A DNA stretch of 21,884 bases from DATKWF01 sp035529715 (GCA_035529715.1 DATKWF010000085.1:1-21884); one strand, 5' to 3'. Shown: positions 15,019-21,884, counted from the first letter of the stretch. Notes: generated by a model not told the origin, from the sequence alone. Program-made: numbers and translations.

Positions 15019-15888
15019 TTAGAGATATTCTGCCAGGACCTTCTGGGGGGGAACGATATTTGTTTTCAGGCCTACGTCCTCGCTGTTAAGGCCAAAAGCT
15101 ATCCCCATCAGCTGGGTGAAGAATAAAACAGGTAAGTTATAGTTGGTATTGAACTTACTGTTGACCTTGCTTTGATAAGCATCCAGGTTCATCTGGCACA
15201 GCGGGCAGGGAGTGGTGATGCACTGAGCGCCGTTACTCACCGCATTGGCCAGTAACTTGTGTATCAGCTCAAGGGCCAGGCCTTCTTCCGGGATAACCAG
15301 TGCCCCACCGCAGCAGTGGTTCTTTAACGGGTAGGGGACTGCCTCTGCCCCCAGGCTCCGCACCAAACGGTCAAGTGCCTGTGGGGACTCGGGGTCGTCG
15401 TAGCCAAAGTCAGGGCGAGCTTCCTGGCAGCCATAATAAGGGGCTACTTTGAGGCCGTTGAGCGGTCGCTTGACCTTGCTGGCAACGGTTTCCGGGGTGA
15501 TATCATTAACTATTACTTCCAGCAGGAGCCTTACCCGTACATTACCGTTATACTCCAGATTGGCAACGGCTAAAGCTTCGTTTATCTGGCTCATTAACTG
15601 GGGGTGTTCTTTCAGGTGTAAATTAGCTTTGGCGAGGGTGACGAAGCAGGAACTGCAAGGTGTAACCAGGTCAAGCCCTGTTTTTTCCGCCAGGGCTAAA
15701 TTTCGGGCGGCTACAGCCAGCGCCTCTATTTCTTCCAGTGAGCCATATGGAGTTGAGCCACAGCAATTCCAATCCTCAAGCTCTATAAGCTCCATGTCCA
15801 GAAGTTTGGCTATTGCCAGAGCCGAGATGCCAAGCCCCGCTGCCGTAGCCTCGGACGAACAACCGGGATAATATGCATAATATTTCAT
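15019..15888 (-). CDS. hdrB: Heterodisulfide reductase-like subunit B
   Basis: 289 residues with two complete CCG domains. The first has C10, C42-C43-G, C78 and C81. The second has C154, C192-C193-G, C228 and C231. In methanogen HdrB each such set holds a non-cubane [4Fe-4S] cluster that cleaves the CoM-S-S-CoB heterodisulfide. Bacteria lack that substrate, so another disulfide or an unknown acceptor is reduced here. Both cluster sets are intact, which argues for real catalysis. The ATG overlaps the hdrC stop (ATGA) and has AGAGGTAG upstream. Confidence 0.95.
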   Translation of the reverse strand: MKYYAYYPGCSSEATAAGLGISALAIAKLLDMELIELEDWNCCGSTPYGSLEEIEALAVAARNLALAEKTGLDLVTPCSSCFVTLAKANLHLKEHPQLMSQINEALAVANLEYNGNVRVRLLLEVIVNDITPETVASKVKRPLNGLKVAPYYGCQEARPDFGYDDPESPQALDRLVRSLGAEAVPYPLKNHCCGGALVIPEEGLALELIHKLLANAVSNGAQCITTPCPLCQMNLDAYQSKVNSKFNTNYNLPVLFFTQLMGIAFGLNSEDVGLKTNIVPPQKVLAEYL

Positions 15889-16448
15889 AAGCTACCTCTA
15901 ACCTCTTTAAATTTTTGGATGATTTGGGACAGGTCGTCTCTGCCTTTAATCTTTTTGGGTAGCAACGGCAAGCGTTTGTGGGAAAATAGCTTGAGGCCGA
16001 CGGGCAGTGACTTGAGAGCGGCGAAGGGGTTGGTCCGCATGTAATAGCGGAGCATAACACCAAATTCATGGACTCGCCCGTTGCTCCTGATGGATTTGAT
16101 GAAGTTCCGGTACATGATGGGAGCACGAGCACCTTTGCCATTGTAGCCGTTCTTGTTTGCCAGGTACTCCAGGACGTGAAACAGGTCAGTTGGCTTGACG
16201 CCGCGGGGGCAACGCACTGTACAGAAGTAGCAGGAGAGGCAATTCCACATAGCGCTGCTGGACAGGACTTCGTCGCGCATTCCTGCCCGAATCATAGCAA
16301 TGATTCCTGAAGGGGTGTATTCCCACCTGGTAGCGCTGGGGCAGGATGCGGTACAGGTACCGCACTGAATACAGATACGGATGCCCTCGCCGCCAGGAAC
16401 TTGACTGACCTCATCTACGAAAGTAGTGGCTTTTGTCTTATTTTCCAT
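15885..16448 (-). CDS. hdrC: Heterodisulfide reductase-like subunit C
   Basis: 187 residues with two [4Fe-4S] motifs, CIQCGTCTASCP (C26, C29, C32, C36) and CLSCYFCTVRCP (C70, C73, C76, C80), and a basic C-terminal tail. HdrC passes electrons from HdrA to HdrB. It is the first gene of the long operon. The start at 16448 has a strong AAGGAGG about 5 nt upstream. Its upstream region carries the promoter and hairpin candidates described separately. No membrane helices are visible, so this is the soluble HdrC rather than an HdrE/DsrM-linked type. Confidence 0.94.
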   Translation of the reverse strand: MENKTKATTFVDEVSQVPGGEGIRICIQCGTCTASCPSATRWEYTPSGIIAMIRAGMRDEVLSSSAMWNCLSCYFCTVRCPRGVKPTDLFHVLEYLANKNGYNGKGARAPIMYRNFIKSIRSNGRVHEFGVMLRYYMRTNPFAALKSLPVGLKLFSHKRLPLLPKKIKGRDDLSQIIQKFKEVRGSL

Positions 16449-16478
16449 TGAACCTCCTTATCATTGGATAGTTCATCA

Positions 16479-16492
16479 CCCAGTTTACTGGG
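16479..16492. promoter_or_regulatory. Palindromic candidate operator before hdrC
   Basis: CCCAGT-TT-ACTGGG is a perfect 6+6 inverted repeat with a 2-nt centre, 31 bp upstream of the hdrC start codon. It lies downstream of the terminator-like hairpin and is too short and unsupported by T runs to be a terminator itself. It may bind a dimeric regulator or fold at the mRNA 5' end. No regulator can be assigned. Confidence 0.35.
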
Positions 16493-16530
16493 ATAACTTT
16501 CGTATGGATTTTAACGCAGGAAAAACCGCA

Positions 16531-16554
16531 AAAAAGGGGGTTTAATCCCCTTTT
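16531..16554 (-). terminator. Rho-independent terminator (or leader attenuator) before hdrC
   Basis: GGGG (16537-16540) pairs with CCCC (16547-16550) across a TTTAAT loop, with flanking A/T pairs. On the minus strand the hairpin reads into CCCCC followed by six T. It would end the transcript that runs through plsX and acp. Because the candidate sigma-54 promoter lies upstream of it, an hdr transcript from that promoter would have to read through it, so it could instead act as an attenuator. A near-copy of the CCCCTTTTC segment follows at about 16560. Confidence 0.6.
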
Positions 16555-16590
16555 CATAACCCCTTTTCTGATACTTATCTATTCACTGAC

Positions 16591-16606
16591 GGCTTTCCTC
16601 TTGCCA
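16591..16606 (-). promoter_or_regulatory. Candidate sigma-54 (-24/-12) promoter upstream of hdrC
   Basis: On the minus strand, 16606-16591 reads TGGCAAGAGGAAAGCC. GG and GC are exactly 10 bp apart. The -24 block TGGCAAG is identical to that of the strong promoter at 1247-1263, but the -12 block is AAGCC instead of TTGCA, so the match is weaker. Predicted transcription would start near 16580, giving a leader of about 130 nt to hdrC. The presence of rpoN and a sigma-54 activator in the same operon raises its plausibility. Confidence 0.4.
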
Positions 16607-16771
16607 CCATTCAAGGTATCATATTTAGCGATTCATTGTCAAACCATTTTTCGGGTTGTGTTTTAAGGGAATAGCAAGTAGTTTTTTTGTCGGGAACAGA
16701 TAAGTATACCGGCTGGACGTAGGGAGGCACTTCACCCGTATTGAGCAGGCTTTAAATAAAGGAATTTAAAC

Positions 16772-17002
16772 TTACTTGGCACAGCTTTCAATATAGTTGA
16801 CGAAGTCAGCTATAGTCGTAAACTCCTGCATCCTGTCAAAGTCAATCTCAATGTTGAAGGCATTTTCCACAGCCACGATAATCTGTACCCAGTGCAGTGA
16901 ATCGGCTTTTATGTCCTTTAAAGCTGTCTCAGGACTTATTTCAGCTGAACTGCCGTGGGTAATTCTGGCTATTATTTTCTTTACTTCGTCCAGAGTAGAC
17001 AT
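16772..17002 (-). CDS. acpP: Acyl carrier protein
   Basis: A 76-residue acidic helical protein. The phosphopantetheine attachment serine is in KADSLHWVQ (near residue 35), followed by VAVENAFNIEIDFDRMQEFTTI, typical of acyl carrier proteins. The residues right after DSL (HWVQ) differ from the common DSLDxVE pattern, so this may be a specialised ACP. The start at 17002 has GAGGAGG close upstream; the GTG one codon earlier lies too near that site. It follows plsX by 43 bp and ends the first gene block. It should carry acyl chains for phospholipid or other acyl transfer with PlsX. Confidence 0.9.
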   Translation of the reverse strand: MSTLDEVKKIIARITHGSSAEISPETALKDIKADSLHWVQIIVAVENAFNIEIDFDRMQEFTTIADFVNYIESCAK

Positions 17003-17045
17003 CACGCCTCCTCTTAAAGCTCTTATTAAAACTGCCTCCTGGCAC

Positions 17046-18077
17046 TTACTGGGCTGAGATAGTTTTTTGAGCTTTCTCTAATTCGCTTCGGAGTGTATCA
17101 ACGAATTTAGTCTCAACAGCAAGCTTGGCATGCTTGATGGTGCCGGCAATCTGGGGAGCATGACTGGCACCATGGGCAACGGCGGCAACACCATCCACAC
17201 CCAATAGGGGACCACCACCCATTACCACCGCCGGGCTCATCAGCCGGTACAGTTTATTGGTAGTGCTCTCCAGGTCTGCTGCTGAGAGGTTGGCTTTCAG
17301 TTCCTCGGCGAGCCAGTGCTTTACCGTTCTGCCCAGTCCCTCGCATAACTTGATAACTATGTTACCGATAAAGCCGTCGCAGACGATAACATTGGCTTTG
17401 CCAAAAGCGATGTCCATGCCCTCCACATTGCCGATAAAGTTCAGCCCGCTTTTCTTGAGGAGAGGGTAAGCTTCTTTAGCCAAATCATTACCCTTTCCCT
17501 CCTCAGCTCCCACGTTTAGGAGTCCCACGGTTGGGTTATCAATATTGAGGAAACTCCGGGCATAGACGCAACCGGCTACGGCAAAATTGACCAGTTGATA
17601 GGGCTGGCAGCCGACATTGGCGCCGAGGTCCAGCAACACTGTCCTGGGTGCCAGACCCAGGAATGGGCCCCCGGCTACCGGACGTTCTATACCGGGTAAA
17701 GTACCCAGATATTGCAGGGCGCAGACCATGAGGGCACCGGTTGAGCCGGCACTGACAATGGCATCGGCCTCTCCCTCCTTGACCAATCGGGTGGCTACTG
17801 CCATTGAGCTGTTTGGTTTGCGCATGACGGCGATGGCTGGCTGCTCCCCGTCCTCGATTAACTCGCTGGCTTCAACCAGGCGAACCGGCAGTTTGGTGAT
17901 ATCAGCTTTACTGGTTTCCTTCTCAATTTCTGCCCCGGGACCGACCAGTATAATTTCCACACCCAAATCCCTGGCTGCCTGGATAGCGCCACTGACTATC
18001 TCCCCGGGGGCAAAGTCGCCGCCCATAGCATCAACCGCCACCCTTACTCTCTGGCTGGAATTACTTGACTCTCCCAT
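17046..18077 (-). CDS. plsX: Phosphate acyltransferase PlsX
   Basis: 343 residues with the PlsX hallmarks: VAVDAMGGDFAPGEIV at the N-terminus, SAGSTGALM, LLDLGANVGCQPYQL, LLNVGAEEGKGN, GNVEGMDI, VIVCDGFIGNIVIK and GGGPLLGVDG. Length is normal. It converts acyl-ACP to acyl-phosphate for the PlsY step of phospholipid synthesis, probably with the ACP next to it. The ATG has AGGAGG and lies 14 bp after the ferredoxin-fused activase. The usual partners fabD/fabG/fabH are absent here; a PlsX-ACP pair attached to an anaerobic CoA-ester enzyme cluster is unusual. Confidence 0.96.
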   Translation of the reverse strand: MGESSNSSQRVRVAVDAMGGDFAPGEIVSGAIQAARDLGVEIILVGPGAEIEKETSKADITKLPVRLVEASELIEDGEQPAIAVMRKPNSSMAVATRLVKEGEADAIVSAGSTGALMVCALQYLGTLPGIERPVAGGPFLGLAPRTVLLDLGANVGCQPYQLVNFAVAGCVYARSFLNIDNPTVGLLNVGAEEGKGNDLAKEAYPLLKKSGLNFIGNVEGMDIAFGKANVIVCDGFIGNIVIKLCEGLGRTVKHWLAEELKANLSAADLESTTNKLYRLMSPAVVMGGGPLLGVDGVAAVAHGASHAPQIAGTIKHAKLAVETKFVDTLRSELEKAQKTISAQ

Positions 18078-18091
18078 AATTCCTCCTTTTC

Positions 18092-19159
18092 CTACCAGGT
18101 ATGGCTTATTGCGTCTTTCGGGCAGACGCTATGACAATTTGCCTCAAGGTTACCACGGCAGGTGTTAAACCCCGGGCACTTGAAGGCCAGCTTTTTCCTC
18201 ACCGTTTCTTTTACCCTGGCTTTCGGCTGGCCATTATCATTCGGAGTTACTTCAAATATTTCGGAGGGGCAGACCGGCACACATTCCCCGCAGCCGTCAC
18301 ATCGGCTGGTGTCAATGGTAATGAAATAGTTACCGGTGCCATCGGAGTAGCCATAATGAATCTTGAACTCTTCTCTGGTGCCAATGCCCTGGTATCTTTC
18401 GGCGGCAAACAGAGCCGCACCAATGGCACCTACCAGCTGCGGGTCTTCGCAGAGTAACGGCTCCATGCCAACTTTTTTCTGGAGTTCGGCTACCATCCCT
18501 TTGTTTTTGGCAATACCACCGGTGATGCTGAACTCCTTCTCTATTGAGACCCGCTTGAGGAGGTTGAGGCAGCGGGTAGCTATGGCTTCATTCAAACCGG
18601 CCAGGATGTCGCTTTTGCTTACTCCTCTCCTCAGATTCTCAATAGCTTCGGTTTTAGCGAAGACGGCACAGATGGTGTTAAAAGGTATTGCCTTCTCTGA
18701 CCTGAGGGCGACATCTCCGATATCTTCCAGGGGGAGGTTCAGCACCTCAGCTATCATCTCAAGGAACCGGCCGGTGCCGCCGGCACATTTATCATTCATA
18801 ATGAAGCTGGTTACCCGGCCTTCGGCATCGCAATTGATTGCCTTGCAATCCTGCCCGCCCATATCCATGATAGTTCTTACCGAAGGGAAGTACCAGCTGA
18901 TGCCTTTAGCATGGCAGCTTATCTCGGAGATATTCTCGTTGGCGAAGGGGACAAGCACCCTGCCGTAACCGGTAGCCACAATGTATTGAATATCGTTAAG
19001 AGATAGGCCAGTTCCTTCCAGCACCTTTTCCATTGTCATCCGGGAAGTCTTTACACTCTCGGGGCCGGTATCACAGATTACCGATGAGATAATGGCGCCG
19101 TCATTCATTACTGCGGCTTTGGCGGCTCGCGAACCGATATCTATACCGGCAACTATCAT
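18092..19159 (-). CDS. ASKHA ATPase activase with C-terminal ferredoxin domain (BCR/HGD type)
   Basis: 355 residues. The N-terminal part (1-260) is an acetate/sugar-kinase/Hsp70/actin-fold ATPase: GIDIGSRAAKAA phosphate loop, MDMGGQDCKAI, and the bridging-cluster cysteines C125 (NDKCAGGTGRF) and C164 (NTICAVFAKTE), which hold one [4Fe-4S] between two subunits. The C-terminus (about 280-350) adds a ferredoxin-like unit with C287/C290/C293/C297 and a looser set C328/C334/C342/C346. Such proteins use ATP to drive single low-potential electrons into 2-hydroxyacyl-CoA dehydratases or benzoyl-CoA reductases. The fused ferredoxin probably brings the electrons directly. It starts one base after the previous activase gene ends (AAGGTG upstream). 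Confidence 0.93.
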   Translation of the reverse strand: MIVAGIDIGSRAAKAAVMNDGAIISSVICDTGPESVKTSRMTMEKVLEGTGLSLNDIQYIVATGYGRVLVPFANENISEISCHAKGISWYFPSVRTIMDMGGQDCKAINCDAEGRVTSFIMNDKCAGGTGRFLEMIAEVLNLPLEDIGDVALRSEKAIPFNTICAVFAKTEAIENLRRGVSKSDILAGLNEAIATRCLNLLKRVSIEKEFSITGGIAKNKGMVAELQKKVGMEPLLCEDPQLVGAIGAALFAAERYQGIGTREEFKIHYGYSDGTGNYFITIDTSRCDGCGECVPVCPSEIFEVTPNDNGQPKARVKETVRKKLAFKCPGFNTCRGNLEANCHSVCPKDAISHTW

Positions 19160-19951
19160 CTAGCTGGCACCTTTCCCTATGTTCTCTTGGGCAATAACGG
19201 CGGCACCCAGTGCGGCAGCTATTTGCGGCATTTCGGGCACCAGGACTTCAACGCCCAGCTCTGCCTCCAGGATTTTCACCAGGCCACTGTTCAGAGCCAC
19301 CCCACCAATGACGGCGACGTCCTTCTCAATACCGACTCTCTTGCACATTGATATAATGCGGGTCACCACGGAAAAGTAAATGCCGGCGACGATATCTTCT
19401 CTGGGGGTGGGTGGTTCGCGGTGCACGTGAGATATCACCTCGGATTCAGCAAACACGGCACAGGTGCTGGCAATATCAGCTCTGGACTTAGCCTGAAGGG
19501 AGAGTTTTGCCATCTCTTCCAGGGGCACCTGCATCAACTTGGCCATCTGCTGCAGGAAGATGCCGGTGCCGGCGGCACATTTATCCTGGTTTATCCAGTC
19601 GTTGAGGCGTCCCCGGTCGTTCACCTTGATGACAGTGCTGCTCTCGGCGCCCATATCTATCGCCATTCGGACCGAGGGATACAGGTGATGGATTCCTCGA
19701 GCCAGGCAGGTGGTGAGAGATTTCGGTTGCTGACTGAGTGAAACCGATTTTCCACCCGCGCCGGTAGAGACAATATAAAAATCATCGGTGGAGCTTATCC
19801 CGGCCTGATTTAAAGTCTTCTGTATTACAGATTTAGCACTTAACTCAGCTTCATCCTCGGATGGTATTATACTGGAAGCCAGGATGGCGCCATTATCCAG
19901 GATAACGGCTTTGGTGGTCAGGCTGCCAATATCTATACCCAGCGCTTTCAT
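19160..19951 (-). CDS. ASKHA ATPase activase, BCR/HGD type (BcrD/BzdP/HgdC-like)
   Basis: 263 residues with GIDIGSLTTKAV, IDMGAESSTV, cluster cysteines C125 (QDKCAAGTGIF) and C164 (STCAVFAESE), VIGGVALNSGLV and AAALGAAVIA. It is a plain activase without extra domains. C125 and C164 match the positions in its neighbour, so the two may form a heterodimer sharing one bridging [4Fe-4S], as the two ATPase subunits of ATP-dependent benzoyl-CoA reductase do. The start is ATG 19951; an upstream ATG at 20038 would overlap the preceding gene and precede the domain by 29 residues. No good ribosome site is seen, so it may rely on translational coupling with the gene ending 10 bp upstream. Confidence 0.92.
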   Translation of the reverse strand: MKALGIDIGSLTTKAVILDNGAILASSIIPSEDEAELSAKSVIQKTLNQAGISSTDDFYIVSTGAGGKSVSLSQQPKSLTTCLARGIHHLYPSVRMAIDMGAESSTVIKVNDRGRLNDWINQDKCAAGTGIFLQQMAKLMQVPLEEMAKLSLQAKSRADIASTCAVFAESEVISHVHREPPTPREDIVAGIYFSVVTRIISMCKRVGIEKDVAVIGGVALNSGLVKILEAELGVEVLVPEMPQIAAALGAAVIAQENIGKGAS

Positions 19952-19961
19952 ATACGTAAAA

Positions 19962-21233
19962 TTAGCGGTCTTCCAGCATCTCGAAAAACTGCTCAAGCTT
20001 ACCGCGTACTTCCTCCTTGGAATTAATCGTGGGGTCAACTATATCACAGTCCACAGTCAGCATCGGCACGTCCACTTCATTGAGGATGTCCTTGAATATC
20101 TTGATGGTAGCACAGGTATGCCGGCAGCCGATAAATGCCCAGTAAATCGCGCCGTCAATCTTGTACTGCTCAACGCAGTCCAGTATATCCTGCAGTGCCG
20201 CTTCGGTCAGGGGACCATACATGCTTCGCCTCTCCGGAATCATATCTGCCTTTTTCGCCACACTCTCCAGTGGCTGGCTCGGGTCGAGTCTTCCCTCTCC
20301 CCAGCGGGTAAAGAGGGGTTCAACGACACTTACCGCACCGTATTCCTGCCCAACCTTCTCCAGGAACCCGGTCAGGTACATGGGCGGTATGAACAGGGTC
20401 ATCAGGCGGAAGCGCTCCGGTGAAACGGCACCTTTGCCCTGGCGAACCATATCCGCAAGTTCATCACGCAGTGTTTCCAAGTACTCAATTGCCTCCGGCT
20501 GACCAGGGCAGAGGTAATCAGCCGTCAGTAGCTGCAAATAGCTCTGGGTGCGGAAAGGAGACGGGACTGCCTTGCGCAGTTCACAGATTTCACGGAAGAG
20601 TTCAATCTGGTGGTCCATTCGGGCTACTATCTCCGCCAGCTTATCCCAGTCCATCTTATGTCCTGACTTCTCCTCAAGGAAGTGTATCATGTCTTTCAGT
20701 TCCCCAATCAGGTACTTTTTTTCCGCCTCGCTGTTCTGAAAGGGGTGGTCGAGATAGAAGCCGGGACATTTATTAATCTCCATAATTAACTCCCCGCTCT
20801 TGGCGGTATTGTCACAGATAAGGTTGGACCAGAGCATGACATCGGGGCGGGGCAGGGCGCCCAGGGCAAAAGCACCCGCCAGGCCACGGTGCGGGGAGCA
20901 TATTTCCGGGGCCAGGCCCAGTTCGGCCCCGGCGGAAAGGAGCTCGGCCTGCTCGCTCATGAACAGTGCCATCATCCAGGTGGTCGTCTCGGTATGCATG
21001 GGCGTGATATCCATGGCATAGAGAATCTCGGCGGGGAAGAAGACGGTGTGGGCAGCTATAAATTTCCCCTCTTCTTTAGCATCAAGCAGGCGGTTGTAGT
21101 AATTGGCTATCATCTGGTAGTACAGTGTTTCGCTCTTTGGCGCATCGGGGCGAGCCTGGTTCATCTTGGTAATTACCCGGCAGGCCTGTATAATGCCGTT
21201 GATTTTATCGCTTCCCTTAGCTTGAGTGGTCAT
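19962..21233 (-). CDS. 2-hydroxyacyl-CoA dehydratase / benzoyl-CoA reductase-type catalytic subunit (BcrB/HgdA-like)
   Basis: 423 residues of the 2-hydroxyglutaryl-CoA dehydratase D-component fold (two repeated alpha/beta halves). Candidate [4Fe-4S] cysteines are C112 (PEICSPHRG), C140 (LICDN) and C370 (FIGCRHTC). VFFPAEILYAM, DVMLWSNLIC and IDGAIYWAF are family-like segments. It should hold a cluster and bind the CoA ester together with the partial subunit encoded upstream. The exact substrate (benzoyl-CoA, a 2-hydroxyacyl-CoA, or other) cannot be told. It overlaps the upstream gene by 4 bp and is followed by the two activases, the standard order for such systems. Confidence 0.93.
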   Translation of the reverse strand: MTTQAKGSDKINGIIQACRVITKMNQARPDAPKSETLYYQMIANYYNRLLDAKEEGKFIAAHTVFFPAEILYAMDITPMHTETTTWMMALFMSEQAELLSAGAELGLAPEICSPHRGLAGAFALGALPRPDVMLWSNLICDNTAKSGELIMEINKCPGFYLDHPFQNSEAEKKYLIGELKDMIHFLEEKSGHKMDWDKLAEIVARMDHQIELFREICELRKAVPSPFRTQSYLQLLTADYLCPGQPEAIEYLETLRDELADMVRQGKGAVSPERFRLMTLFIPPMYLTGFLEKVGQEYGAVSVVEPLFTRWGEGRLDPSQPLESVAKKADMIPERRSMYGPLTEAALQDILDCVEQYKIDGAIYWAFIGCRHTCATIKIFKDILNEVDVPMLTVDCDIVDPTINSKEEVRGKLEQFFEMLEDR

Positions 21234-21884
21234 TTTCTCTTTGCCTCAATCATTTCCAGAAAAGCCTGGACTCTGGTCTGAATCTGCCCTGAACCGGATG
21301 TGCCGTATTCCACATCCAGGGCTAAGGTCGGTATTCCCTGTGCCTTCAGCCTTTTCGTCAGCAGCGGCAGGTCATGGGCATAGGGCACGCAGTAGCGGAT
21401 GTTCTGGCTGATGACGCCATCCACCTTGAAATTGCGGGCGAGGTCCAGTATGCGGTTGAAGCGCTCATCGGAAGGGACCATGCGGGCACAGGGAAAATTA
21501 TTAAGATAGCGCCGGCTTATGGCTTGCAGAGGCGTTATATCCCCATCAAGAACCACCGGGTCAGACCAGTAGCGGGTACTGGTGCAGAGTTCGTCAGTTA
21601 CCACCAGCCCTCCCTGCGTCTCAATGGACTTGATGAACTCGGGGTTATTCATTACACTGCCGACCAGCATCAGGCGCGCCCGGCCGCTGTGGTGGTTGCC
21701 CGACTCAGCAAGCTCGTCCAGCAGGCTTTTAAGCCACTGGTTAAATAACTCCTTGGGCATGCGGAAGCTGGCATTCAGCACTTCCATTGTCTCGGCGCCG
21801 GTGATAGGCGGTTCACCGAGCTTCCTCAGTTCATAAAGACCCTTCAGCAATGCCCTGGCTTCATTGTACACCGCAATGGAGTGA
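21230..21884 (-). CDS. 2-hydroxyacyl-CoA dehydratase / benzoyl-CoA reductase-type catalytic subunit, partial (BcrC/HgdB-like)
   Basis: The frame is open through the right edge; the last in-window codons read SIAVYNEARALLKGLYELRK, an internal family segment, so the N-terminal part is outside the window. About 218 residues remain, including C in TDELCTSTRYW and in QNIRYCVPYAHDLP, and the end segment TLALDVEYGTSGSGQIQTRV. A GTG within the frame at 21871 is not a real start. It is the second catalytic subunit paired with the 19962-21233 product (4-bp overlap) and may begin an operon that extends beyond the window. Confidence 0.9.
   Translation of the reverse strand, partial: HSIAVYNEARALLKGLYELRKLGEPPITGAETMEVLNASFRMPKELFNQWLKSLLDELAESGNHHSGRARLMLVGSVMNNPEFIKSIETQGGLVVTDELCTSTRYWSDPVVLDGDITPLQAISRRYLNNFPCARMVPSDERFNRILDLARNFKVDGVISQNIRYCVPYAHDLPLLTKRLKAQGIPTLALDVEYGTSGSGQIQTRVQAFLEMIEAKRK

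Larger units (their letters stand above)
16449..16771. other. Intergenic regulatory region between acp and hdrC (323 bp)
   Basis: This is the only gene-free stretch above 300 bp. No open frame or RNA gene is supported in it. It contains a G/C-plus-A/T hairpin at 16531-16554, a candidate sigma-54 promoter at 16591-16606, a palindrome at 16479-16492, and a 10-bp inverted pair at 16571-16580 and 16698-16707. It separates the CoA-ester reductase/lipid gene block from the hydrogenase block. It is therefore the likely transcription boundary and control region of the hdr-mvh operon. Confidence 0.7.

Noticed and set aside
16516..16527. Second possible -24/-12 site close to hdrC
   Set aside because: The GG and GC pairs are 8 bp apart, and the site overlaps the tail of the hairpin.
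16618..16642. TTGACA and TATGAT on the minus strand as a sigma-70 promoter for hdrC
   Set aside because: The two elements are only 13 bp apart, too close for a normal promoter; with correct spacing the -10 match is poor.
18363..18968. 201-residue plus-strand open frame
   Set aside because: Antisense to the ferredoxin-fused activase with clear family motifs; a shadow frame.
21869..21871. GTG as the start of the rightmost gene
   Set aside because: The frame continues upstream to the edge with family-like residues (SIAV before YNEARALL), so the gene is truncated by the window.
1..21884. tRNA/rRNA genes, CRISPR arrays, insertion sequences or attachment sites
   Set aside because: No tRNA-like cloverleaf, spaced repeat array, transposase frame or terminal inverted repeats were seen; genes are continuous and co-oriented.

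Overview
The window reads as a chromosomal segment from a strictly anaerobic, H2-metabolising bacterium. The gene set (MvhADG/HdrABC, an ATP-driven benzoyl-CoA-reductase/2-hydroxyacyl-CoA-dehydratase-type enzyme, a bacterial sigma-54 and bacterial PlsX/ACP) and the moderate base composition best fit a sediment or subsurface Dehalococcoidia-like Chloroflexota. A Desulfobacterota-type organism is a real alternative. The taxonomy is an inference from gene content only. Every complete gene lies on the minus strand, so transcription runs from high to low coordinates. Only a gene tail at 1-110 is on the plus strand.

Layout in the direction of transcription. (1) 21884-16772: a partial and a full subunit of a BCR/HGD-family enzyme, two ASKHA ATPase activases (the second with a C-terminal ferredoxin domain), PlsX and an acyl carrier protein, tightly packed. 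(2) 16771-16449: the only gene-free stretch over 300 bp. It holds a terminator-like hairpin, a candidate -24/-12 (sigma-54) promoter and two sets of inverted repeats. (3) 16448-1340: fifteen genes with no gap over about 40 bp and many ATGA stop/start overlaps, plausibly one 15-kb transcript: hdrC, hdrB, a very large hdrA, mvhD, mvhG, mvhA, a hydrogenase maturation protease, hypA, hypC, an EamA-family permease, a hydrogenase-associated unknown protein (DUF6390-like), a stand-alone Lrp/AsnC-type RAM domain, rpoN, a ferredoxin/[FeFe]-hydrogenase-domain histidine kinase, and an NtrC-family sigma-54 activator. (4) A terminator, then an almost perfect sigma-54 promoter, then a response regulator (1169-180) with a TPR-like segment and two identical-spacing four-cysteine motifs, then a convergent terminator.

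How the parts may work together (inference). A group-3c-type [NiFe] hydrogenase (MvhADG) feeds electrons through MvhD to an Hdr complex. HdrA carries a whole GltD/NfnB-like NADPH oxidoreductase module spliced into its middle, so the complex may link H2, ferredoxin, NADPH and an HdrB-type disulfide or other acceptor. Reduced ferredoxin could feed the neighbouring ATP-dependent CoA-ester reductase/dehydratase through the ferredoxin-fused activase. The operon also encodes its own apparent redox/H2-sensing kinase, its sigma-54 activator and sigma-54 itself. Recognisable sigma-54 promoter sequences stand before the terminal response regulator (strong) and before hdrC (weaker). This suggests a self-contained H2/redox-responsive regulon and is the most interesting system in the window.
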